NCBI RefSeq assembly: GCF_028010285.1
Contig: NZ_CP116304.1
Span: forward strand, 62,001 to 126,000
DNA: 64,000 bases
DNA from: Pseudomonas sp. Q1-7
Lineage (GTDB): Bacteria; Pseudomonadota; Gammaproteobacteria; Pseudomonadales; Pseudomonadaceae
Reading direction: 5' to 3'
A model generated the notes under the pieces. The model had not been told where the DNA came from, searched no databases, and saw nothing but the letters and a program-made list of their open reading frames with translations. Position numbers and translations under genes: made by a program. Shown piece by piece: positions 55,086 to 62,102 of this stretch; positions within the stretch are counted from its first letter, which is position 1; each line of letters starts with the position of its first letter.

Positions 55086-55403
55086 TCAGAGGGTCAGGAT
55101 GGCCTGGGCCAATTGCAGGTCGCTGGCAGCCAGTTGCGGCTGGACACTGCGGATGTGTTTGAACGCGGCTTCCAACTGGGCACCCCGGATGTCGCCGGCG
55201 CTGGCGACGAAGCTGGCGGCGTCGTCACGGGCGGCGAGGACGATCTTGTCGTCGCTGAAGGACGAGGTGACGTCCGACGTGGCATCCGACGTGGCGCCGA
55301 TCGCGCCGACGACGGCGTCAGTGGTGACCACGAAGCTGGTGGCCGAGGCGCTGGTGGCGAGCACCAGAAGGGCGGCGGCGCTGAGCAGGCGGAAAGAGGT
55401 CAT
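55086..55403 (-). CDS. DUF2388 secreted protein, copy 2
   Basis: ATG 55403 follows AAGGAGCC and gives 105 residues. The signal peptide is LLSAAALLVLATSASA. The core ARDDAASFVASAGDIRGAQL is identical to copy 1, while the N-terminal mature part differs (SDATSDVTSSFSDDKIVL). A tandem duplication is clear. It lies 167 bp upstream of copy 1. Confidence 0.87.
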   Translation of the reverse strand: MTSFRLLSAAALLVLATSASATSFVVTTDAVVGAIGATSDATSDVTSSFSDDKIVLAARDDAASFVASAGDIRGAQLEAAFKHIRSVQPQLAASDLQLAQAILTL

Positions 55404-55566
55404 GGGTGGCTCCTTTTGCTGACCGGAGCGGCAATGCGAGAAATGCTGCCGACTGGGTGGAAAGCCTAGTCAAGACAGGGCTTTCGGGCCAGTGCTGGCC
55501 AAGCGCTGTTACGCGCTTGGCCGCATTCCGGCTGGTGCCTCTTCCGCGTGGAGGACGAGCACCCGC

Positions 55567-55785
55567 TCAACGCCAGAAGGGGCGCTCCAGCTCCTGGTAG
55601 CGCTCGCTCGGGCTGATCCCCACGTCCGCCAGCGCGCGTGCGTCCAGCTGTGCCAGTTGGCGCCGGGTGCGGGCGTTGCGCCGCCATTGGCCGAGGGTGG
55701 CGGCCAGGCGCAGGTACCAGGGGGCTGCGGAGTGGCTGCTGCGCAGTTGGGCGGAGGTGGCAGAGGCAGTGAGGGTGCGGTCCAT
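55567..55785 (-). CDS. DUF1127 small protein, copy 1
   Basis: A 72-residue basic protein with the DUF1127 core (RQLAQLDARALADVGISPSERYQE) and the end PFWR, preceded by a hydrophobic/aromatic stretch. DUF1127 proteins in alpha-proteobacteria affect RNA turnover and phosphate or carbon responses; no role is established here. AAGGAC lies before ATG 55785. Confidence 0.85.
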   Translation of the reverse strand: MDRTLTASATSAQLRSSHSAAPWYLRLAATLGQWRRNARTRRQLAQLDARALADVGISPSERYQELERPFWR

Positions 55786-56032
55786 GACGCTTGTCCTTCC
55801 CGCTGCGGTGCGGGGATTGGCTTATGGAGGGTCATGATCGCGTTCACAAGCAAGACTGTGCAGTCACAGACAGATTGAATTGTGCTGTAGCAGATGTGTT
55901 TTTGCTGAAACTGTATTGGTCGGATGTGAGCCAGCTGTGCCGGCAGGGTAGGAAGCGGGCAGCGTCCGAGTATTGCCGCGCGGCACCGCAGTGCGGGGCT
56001 GTAGGGGTGTTTTACGGAACCGGAAACGACAA
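55786..56032. other. leader of DUF1127 copy 1, with a motif shared with copy 2
   Basis: AGTCACAG at 55862-55869 lies 77 bp upstream of the copy 1 start. The same 8 bases occur at 56396-56403, 80 bp upstream of copy 2, and both sites are followed by an AATTG run. Both leaders also have GGG-N-TTGG closer to the gene. This suggests a shared promoter or regulator site copied with the genes. The stretch is AT-richer than average and holds no gene. Confidence 0.45.
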
Positions 56033-56057
56033 AACCCGTCGCGGGCGGCGACGGGTT
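56033..56057 (-). terminator. terminator of DUF1127 copy 2
   Basis: AACCCGTCGC (56033-56042) pairs perfectly with GCGACGGGTT (56048-56057); on the minus strand TTTTG follows. It lies 44 bp after the gene's stop. Confidence 0.8.
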
Positions 56058-56100
56058 CGGTCTGCTGTGTTGCTGACGGGCTGTGCGCCCGGCGAACTGC

Positions 56101-56316
56101 TTAGCGCCAGAAGGGCTTGTTCAGTTCGGCTTCGCGCTGGGCTTCGCTGATGCCGGCGTCGGCCAGCAGGCGGGCGTCGAGCATGGCCAGTTGATGGCGG
56201 CTGGCGACGCGACGCTGCCACAGCAGCAGGGTGGAAACGGCGCGCAGGGCCCACGAGGATTTCGGGGATTGTTCGGCGCTATCGAAAATCAGGTCGGAAC
56301 TGAGGGTACGTTCCAT
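56101..56316 (-). CDS. DUF1127 small protein, copy 2
   Basis: ATG 56316, with AAGGACC before it, gives 71 residues. The core HQLAMLDARLLADAGISEAQREAELNKPFWR parallels copy 1 and shares its PFWR end. The N-terminal half is less similar. Two tandem paralogues with separate leaders suggest separate control. Confidence 0.85.
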   Translation of the reverse strand: MERTLSSDLIFDSAEQSPKSSWALRAVSTLLLWQRRVASRHQLAMLDARLLADAGISEAQREAELNKPFWR

Positions 56317-56645
56317 GGCGGCAGGTCCTTCCCGCTTGTGACGGGGCTTGGTTATCAACTGGTGCCTATGATGGACCCGGAACAGCTGCCGCTGTAGTCA
56401 CAGTTGCTCTAAATTGCTCTGGTGTTGCTTAGCATGCTTATCAACTGTTTTGTCGAAATAATGCTCAGCTGTATGGGTGTGCCATTGAATCACTCGTGAT
56501 TCAGCATATGGCAATGTTTTTTCCTGTGAATGAGCGAAACAGCAGGGCTTTTGAACGGTACAGTTGCCGATTTTCAGAAACTGTTTTTTGACCCTGTTTT
56601 CAGAATCAATACTTACAAGCCTATAACTGTTTCGCTCAGAAGCGG
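56317..56645. other. 329-bp gap between DUF1127 copy 2 and the CoA-transferase gene
   Basis: It holds the copy 2 leader to about 56403. The rest (56404-56645) is clearly AT-richer than neighbouring genes and lies just after the CoA-transferase stop. I see no open frame with a ribosome-binding site and no clear intrinsic terminator. Confidence 0.35.
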
Positions 56646-58139
56646 TCAGCTGGCCAGCATTTGACCGGTTTCTTCCAGATTGATGTGCCAGGACATCGCT
56701 TCGCGCAGCAGATGCGGGGTGTGGCCGCCCTTGGCGCAGGCTGCACTGAAGTAATCCTGCAGCGCCTGGCGGTAATCCGGGTGCACACAGTTGTCGATAA
56801 TCACGCGAGCACGCTCGCGGGGCGCCAGGCCGCGCAGGTCGGCCAGGCCCTGTTCGGTGACCAGGATGTCGACGTCGTGCTCGGTATGGTCCACGTGGCT
56901 GACCATCGGCACCACACTGGAAATGGCGCCGCCCTTGGCAATGGACTTGGTGACGAAGATGGCCAGGTGGGCGTTTCGGGCGAAGTCGCCGGAGCCGCCG
57001 ATGCCATTCATCATTTTCGTGCCACCCACGTGGGTGGAGTTGACGTTGCCGTAGAGGTCGAACTCCAGGGCGGTGTTGATGCCGATGATGCCCAGGCGCC
57101 GCACCACTTCCGGGTGGTTGGAGATTTCCTGCGGACGCAGTACCAGCTTGTCCTTGTAGCGTTCGAGGTTGCCGAACACGTCGGCGTTGCGGCGCGCCGA
57201 GAGGGTGATGGAGCTGCCCGAGGCAAAGCTGAGCTTGCCGGCGTCGATCAGGTCGAAGGTGGAGTCCTGCAGCACTTCGGAATACATGCTGAGGTTCTGG
57301 AAGGGCGACTCGATCAGGCCGCACATCACGGCATTGGCGATGCTGCCGATGCCGGCCTGCAGTGGCGCCAGGCTGTTGCTCATGCGCCCGGCATCCACTT
57401 CGCGCTTGAAGAAGGCGATCAGGTGATCGGCGATGGCCTGGGTTTCCTGGTCCGGCGGCAGCACGGTGGACAGGGAGTCCGGCTGCTCGGTGATGACGAT
57501 GGCGGCGATCTTCTCCGGTGGGATCGGGATCGCCGTGCTGCCGATGCGATCGTCCACGCGGGTCAGCGGAATCGGCGTGCGGGTGGGCCTGTAGGTGGGG
57601 ATATAGATGTCGTGCAGGCCTTCCAGGTTGGGGTTGTGCGCAAGGTTGATCTCGACGATCACCTGCCGGGCGAAGATCGCGAAGCTGGCGGAGTTGCCCA
57701 CCGAGGTGGTGGGTACGATGTGGCCCTGCTCGGTGATGGCCACGGCCTCGATCACGGCGATATCCGGCAACTTGAGCTGGTGGTTGCGCAGCAGTTCGAC
57801 GGTCTCGGACAGGTGCTGGTCGATGAACATCACCGAACCGTCGTTGATCGCCTTGCGCAGGGTGCTGTCCACCTGGAAGGGCATGCGCCGGGCCAGCACG
57901 CCGGCTTCGGTGAGTTGCTTGTCGAGGTCGTTGCCCAGGCTGGCGCCGGTCATCAGGCTGATCTGCAGTGGTTGTTCCTTGGCGCGGGTGGCCAGCGCCT
58001 GGGGCACGGCCTTGGCTTCGCCGGCGCGGGTAAAACCACTCATGCCGACGGTCATGCCGTCCTGGATCAGGGCAGCGGCCTCGGCCGCACTCATCACCTT
58101 GCTCAGCAGGGAGGGCAGGCGCACGCGATCGGAGTACAT
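56646..58139 (-). CDS. acetyl-CoA hydrolase/transferase-family protein
   Basis: ATG 58139 gives 497 residues; a TTG six codons upstream is the only alternative. It has the two-domain class I CoA-transferase form, with GMSGFTRAGEAKAVPQAL near the start and the glutamate region VTEQGLADLRGLAPRERA late. Similar Pseudomonas enzymes exchange CoA between succinate, propionate or acetate (the ScpC/Ach1 type). Which acids it uses is not known. From memory it resembles PA5445. Confidence 0.88.
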   Translation of the reverse strand: MYSDRVRLPSLLSKVMSAAEAAALIQDGMTVGMSGFTRAGEAKAVPQALATRAKEQPLQISLMTGASLGNDLDKQLTEAGVLARRMPFQVDSTLRKAINDGSVMFIDQHLSETVELLRNHQLKLPDIAVIEAVAITEQGHIVPTTSVGNSASFAIFARQVIVEINLAHNPNLEGLHDIYIPTYRPTRTPIPLTRVDDRIGSTAIPIPPEKIAAIVITEQPDSLSTVLPPDQETQAIADHLIAFFKREVDAGRMSNSLAPLQAGIGSIANAVMCGLIESPFQNLSMYSEVLQDSTFDLIDAGKLSFASGSSITLSARRNADVFGNLERYKDKLVLRPQEISNHPEVVRRLGIIGINTALEFDLYGNVNSTHVGGTKMMNGIGGSGDFARNAHLAIFVTKSIAKGGAISSVVPMVSHVDHTEHDVDILVTEQGLADLRGLAPRERARVIIDNCVHPDYRQALQDYFSAACAKGGHTPHLLREAMSWHINLEETGQMLAS

Positions 58140-58266
58140 GGGGAAAACCTCGGACAACGGTAGGAGGCGCGCAGTCTAGGGGGTGAGGGTGGGGACGGCT
58201 TCTATACCAAGGTCGAAGAAATGGCTCTATTCAGGGCCTTCTGTCGGTTCCATGGCAGAAACCAAC

Positions 58267-58360
58267 TGTAGGAGCGAATTCATTCGCGATTGAGGCGCGA
58301 AGTGACTCACGGCTTTTGGGGCAGGCCTTCGGCCTGCTTCGCGAATGAATTCGCTCCCAC
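58267..58360. repeat. dispersed palindromic repeat, copy 5
   Basis: The arms GGAGCGAATTCATTCGCGA and its complement are intact, with the inner hairpin GCAGGCCTTCGGCCTGC as in copy 4. It lies between the CoA-transferase promoter and the small transposon. A 150-residue-class open frame across it is an artefact of the palindrome. Confidence 0.9.
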
Positions 58361-58391
58361 AATGCTTCGCCCTGAGGAGTGCCAGTCCAAA

Positions 58392-58610
58392 ACAAAAACC
58401 CCGGCGCCAGGCCGTAATGCTGTTCACATAAGAAGTAACGGGACTCGATCAGTCCCCTCGCCCCTTTGGGGAGAGGGTTAGGGAGAGGGGGGAAACGACT
58501 GTTTCGCAGGGATATCAACCCTCTCCCCCAGCCCCTCTCCCATAAATGGGAGAGGGGAGCGAGTCATGCGCGCTTAAGTGAACAGCATTACGGCGCCAGG
58601 CCGGGGTTTC
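58392..58610 (-). terminator. pnt operon terminator, split by a small transposon
   Basis: Removing 58414-58591 and one 11-bp duplicate joins AAAAACCCC-GGCGCCAGGCC-GGGGTTT: a 7-bp GC stem with a five-base loop and T tracts on the pntB reading strand. It is 20 bp beyond the pntB stop. In the present sequence its arms are 178 bp farther apart. Confidence 0.85.
58414..58591. mobile_element. 178-bp non-autonomous (MITE-like) element of the IS4-type family
   Basis: The ends are 19-bp inverted repeats, GTAATGCTGTTCACWTAAG, with one mismatch. The right end equals the IS end at 463-481. Perfect 11-bp duplications GGCGCCAGGCC flank it (58403-58413 and 58592-58602). There is no open frame of note; the interior is a long imperfect palindrome of GGGAGAGGG/CCCTCTCCC tracts. 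It must have been moved by a transposase supplied from a full IS. Confidence 0.92.
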
Positions 58611-58629
58611 TGGGATCGCGGTACAGGGC

Positions 58630-60066
58630 TTAGTCGACAGCCTTGACCATGTCCTCGATCACCTTCTTGGCGTCGCCGAACACCATCATGGTCTTGTCCA
58701 TGTAGAACAGTTCGTTGTCCAGGCCGGCGTAGCCACTGGCCATGGAGCGCTTGTTGACGATGATTGTCTTGGCCTTGAAGGCTTCCAGGATCGGCATGCC
58801 GGCGATGGGCGACTTGGGGTCGTTCTTCGCCGCCGGGTTGACCACGTCGTTGGCGCCCAGGACCAGCACCACGTCGGCCTGGCCGAACTCGGAGTTGATG
58901 TCTTCCATCTCGAACACCTGCTCGTAGGGCACTTCGGCCTCGGCCAGCAGGACGTTCATGTGGCCCGGCATACGGCCGGCTACCGGGTGGATCGCGTACT
59001 TCACGTTGACACCGCGATGGCTCAGCTTCTCGGACAGCTCCATCAGCGCGTGCTGGGCACGGGCCACCGCCAGGCCGTAGCCGGGGACGATGATCACGCT
59101 GTCGGCGTTGGTCAGCAGGAAGGCGGCGTCGTCGCTGGAGCCGGACTTCACCGGACGCTGTTCCTTGCTACCCGCTGCGGCACCTGCGTCGGCTTCGGCG
59201 CCGAAGCCACCGAGGATGACGTTGAAGAAGGAGCGGTTCATCGCCTTGCACATGATGTACGACAGGATCGCACCGGAGGAGCCCACCAGGGAGCCGGCGA
59301 CGATCAGCATCGAGTTGTTCAGCGAGAAGCCGATACCGGCCGCCGCCCAGCCCGAGTAGCTGTTCAGCATGGACACCACGACCGGCATGTCGGCACCACC
59401 GATCGGGATGATGATCAGCACGCCGATGACGAAGGCCAGGGCCACCAGCAGGGCGAAGGCGCCGATGTTGCCGGTGAAGGTGAAGTACAGGCCCAGGCCG
59501 ATGATGGCCAGGCCCACCAGCAGGTTCAGCTTGTGCTGGCCGGCGAACTGCACCGGGGCACCCTGGAACAGGCGGAACTTGTACTTGCCGGACAGCTTGC
59601 CGAAGGCGATCACCGAGCCGGAGAAGGTGACGGCACCGATGGCTGCACCGAGGAACAGTTCCAGGCGGTTGCCGGCCGGGATGGCGTCGCCCAGGGCGGC
59701 GACTATGCCCAGAGACTGGGGCTCGACCACGGCGGCGATGGCGATGAACACCGCGGCCAGGCCGATCATGCTGTGCATGAAGGCCACCAGCTCCGGCATC
59801 TTGGTCATTTCCACGCGCTTGGCCATGATCGAGCCGGCGGTGCCGCCGACCAGCAGGCCGACGATCACGTAGCCGATGCCCTGGGTGGCAATGTCCGCGC
59901 CCAGCTTATAGATGAGGCCGACGGTGGTGACGACGGCGATGGCCATGCCGACCATGCCGAACAGGTTGCCGCGACGGGACGAAGTCGGGTGCGACAGGCC
60001 CTTGAGCGCCTGGATGAAGCACACCGAGGCGACGAGGTAGAGAACAGTGATCAGGTTCATGCTCAT
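58630..60066 (-). CDS. pntB: NAD(P) transhydrogenase beta subunit PntB
   Basis: ATG 60066 gives 478 residues: about nine helices, then the soluble NADP(H)-binding domain (SVIIVPGYGLAVARAQHAL, VLVLGANDVVNPAA). It works with PntA to transfer hydride between NAD(H) and NADP(H), driven by the proton gradient. It is the last gene of pntAa-pntAb-pntB, and its terminator holds the small transposon. Confidence 0.95.
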   Translation of the reverse strand: MSMNLITVLYLVASVCFIQALKGLSHPTSSRRGNLFGMVGMAIAVVTTVGLIYKLGADIATQGIGYVIVGLLVGGTAGSIMAKRVEMTKMPELVAFMHSMIGLAAVFIAIAAVVEPQSLGIVAALGDAIPAGNRLELFLGAAIGAVTFSGSVIAFGKLSGKYKFRLFQGAPVQFAGQHKLNLLVGLAIIGLGLYFTFTGNIGAFALLVALAFVIGVLIIIPIGGADMPVVVSMLNSYSGWAAAGIGFSLNNSMLIVAGSLVGSSGAILSYIMCKAMNRSFFNVILGGFGAEADAGAAAGSKEQRPVKSGSSDDAAFLLTNADSVIIVPGYGLAVARAQHALMELSEKLSHRGVNVKYAIHPVAGRMPGHMNVLLAEAEVPYEQVFEMEDINSEFGQADVVLVLGANDVVNPAAKNDPKSPIAGMPILEAFKAKTIIVNKRSMASGYAGLDNELFYMDKTMMVFGDAKKVIEDMVKAVD

Positions 60067-60068
60067 GG

Positions 60069-60383
60069 TCAGTGTTTCTCCGCGGCCGCTTTCGGCGCTT
60101 TCTTCTTGAACATTTCCAGCATGCGACGGGTGACCAGGAAGCCACCGAAGACGTTTACTGCGGCCAGGGCCACGGCCAGGGTGCCCATCGCCTTGCCCAG
60201 CGGGGTGACGGTGAGGGCGGCGGCCAGCATGGCGCCGACGATCACGATGGCCGAGATGGCGTTGGTCACGGCCATCAGCGGGGTGTGCAGGGCCGGGGTG
60301 ACGTTCCACACCACGTGGTAGCCGACGTAGATGGCCAGCACGAAGATGATCAGGTTGTAGATGCCGTCGGAAATCAGGTCCAT
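60069..60383 (-). CDS. pntAb: NAD(P) transhydrogenase alpha subunit, membrane part (alpha-2)
   Basis: ATG 60383 gives 104 residues with three helices: [40 protein letters not shown] and [16 protein letters not shown]. It supplies the membrane helices that are fused to the NAD domain in E. coli PntA but separate here. It ends 2 bp before pntB's ATG. Confidence 0.94.
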   Translation of the reverse strand: MDLISDGIYNLIIFVLAIYVGYHVVWNVTPALHTPLMAVTNAISAIVIVGAMLAAALTVTPLGKAMGTLAVALAAVNVFGGFLVTRRMLEMFKKKAPKAAAEKH

Positions 60384-60394
60384 GGTCTCTATCC

Positions 60395-61555
60395 TTATGC
60401 GTTCTCTTTGCGCGGAGCAGTGGACGCGGCGGGAGCGCCGTTGCTGCGCACAACGTTGCCGTCGCGGCACATCAGGCACGCGGCGACGATGTCGTCTTCG
60501 AGGTTGATGGTGAGCTGGCCGTCCTTGTCGATGACCAGCTTGAGGAAGTCCAGCAGGTTGCGTGCATAGAGGGCCGAGGCGTCTGCCGGCACCATGGCCG
60601 CCAGGTTGCTGTGGCCGACGATGGTCACGCCGTGCTTGATCACCACCTGGTCGGCTTCGGTCAGCGGGCAGTTGCCACCCTGGGCTGCGGCCAGGTCGAT
60701 GACCACGGAGCCCGGCTTCATTTCGGCGACAGTGGCCTCGTGCAGCAGCGTCGGCGCCTTGCGGCCCGGAATCAGCGCGGTGGTGATGACGATGTCGGAT
60801 TGCTTGGCGCGCTCGTGCACGGCCTTGGCCTGGCGTTCCATCCAGGATTGCGGCATCGGACGGGCATAGCCGCCGACACCCTGGGCGCATTCGCGCTCTT
60901 CATCGGTTTCGAAGGGCACGTCGACGAACTTGGCGCCGAGGGACTCGATCTGCTCCTTCACCGCCGGGCGCACGTCGGAGGCCTCGATCACCGCGCCCAG
61001 GCGCTTGGCCGTGGCGATGGCCTGCAGGCCGGCGACGCCGGCGCCGAGAACCAGCACGCGGGCGGCTTTCACGGTGCCGGCGGCGGTCATCAGCATGGGC
61101 ATGAAGCGCGGGTAGTGGTTGGCCGCCAGCATCACCGCCTTGTAGCCGGCGATGTTGGCCTGGGACGACAGCACGTCGAGGCTCTGGGCGCGGGAGGTGC
61201 GCGGCGCCGCTTCGAGGGCGAAGGCGGTGATGCCGCGGGCGTTCATGCGCGCGATGGTCTCGTTGCTGAAGGGGTTGAGCATGCCGACCAGTACGGCACC
61301 GGCGCGCATGTGCGCCAGCTCGCCCTCGGTCGGGGCAACCACCTTCAGCACCAGGTCGGCGCCGAAGGCAGCCGCGTCGTTGCCAATGGTGGCGCCGACG
61401 GCCTCATAGGCGCTGTCCGGGATGCTGGCGTTGACGCCGGCACCGCTTTGCACCGTCACCTGGTGGCCCTGGCTCACCAGCTTCTTGATGGTTTCGGGCG
61501 TCGCGGCAACCCGCGTCTCGCCAGCTTGGCTTTCGAGAGGAACACCGATGTGCAC
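60395..61555 (-). CDS. pntAa: NAD(P) transhydrogenase alpha subunit, NAD-binding part (alpha-1)
   Basis: GTG 61555, with AGGAG seven bases before it, gives 386 residues starting [17 protein letters not shown]. It has the alanine dehydrogenase/PntA fold with the NAD site [22 protein letters not shown] and the family loop [13 protein letters not shown]. It continues into pntAb after 11 bp, so the alpha subunit is split into two proteins as in many alpha- and gamma-proteobacteria. Confidence 0.95.
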   Translation of the reverse strand: MHIGVPLESQAGETRVAATPETIKKLVSQGHQVTVQSGAGVNASIPDSAYEAVGATIGNDAAAFGADLVLKVVAPTEGELAHMRAGAVLVGMLNPFSNETIARMNARGITAFALEAAPRTSRAQSLDVLSSQANIAGYKAVMLAANHYPRFMPMLMTAAGTVKAARVLVLGAGVAGLQAIATAKRLGAVIEASDVRPAVKEQIESLGAKFVDVPFETDEERECAQGVGGYARPMPQSWMERQAKAVHERAKQSDIVITTALIPGRKAPTLLHEATVAEMKPGSVVIDLAAAQGGNCPLTEADQVVIKHGVTIVGHSNLAAMVPADASALYARNLLDFLKLVIDKDGQLTINLEDDIVAACLMCRDGNVVRSNGAPAASTAPRKENA

Positions 61556-62102
61556 TTCAAATCTCCTGCGTGATCGATCTGGTGAACCAGTGCACTGCGG
61601 ATGGTGCTCTGGCGAGGCGGATCCGCCTTTCAACAGCCTGGTATCGCAACAGCCGAAACCTGGGTGGCGCGGCATTCTGCAATCGGAACCGCAACTGCTT
61701 CAAGCAGTTCTGGAGTAAAACTTTCTAATAACTACAAGTCATGATCCGACTTCGTATTCCCAGCTTCCGTTCCAGGCCTCGTCGTCGCTGGCGAAGCGGG
61801 TCTTTTACCGGAAATTCCGGTGTCGGGTTCCATCCCCCGGCTGAATGACTTTCCATCAAGGCAGCGCCAGTACGGGCTTGCAGTCCGTAACATCCTGCCG
61901 TTAATGGCTGTGGCACTGTTAATCAGACTTTTTAATAGTTGCCATAAGGCTGCGGAAAATGGGCCTTCTGTAGCTTTTGTAAATGCCTGACTACAGGGTC
62001 AGGAATTGCTGTGGGGGCCATTCCTACAGGCAAGCGTAGTTCGCCCGCAGGCCAGCAGCATCGCGGGCTGCGCCATTTTGTCGCGGGGCGCTGGGGAGGC
62101 GG
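61556..62102. other. 547-bp gap between pntAa and the LuxR-type gene
   Basis: It should contain the pnt promoter. The stretch 61700-61990 is AT-richer (runs such as TTTCTAATAACTA and TTTTTAATAGTTGCC) and would suit a promoter, but no clear -35/-10 pair with a factor-binding site was identified. Downstream of the LuxR-type stop there is no obvious terminator. No gene is seen. Confidence 0.35.

Noticed and set aside
58227-58518. Short frames across the palindromic repeat and the small transposon
   Set aside because: They translate the repeat arms (the FANEFAPT-type peptide seen at every copy) and lack a ribosome-binding site.
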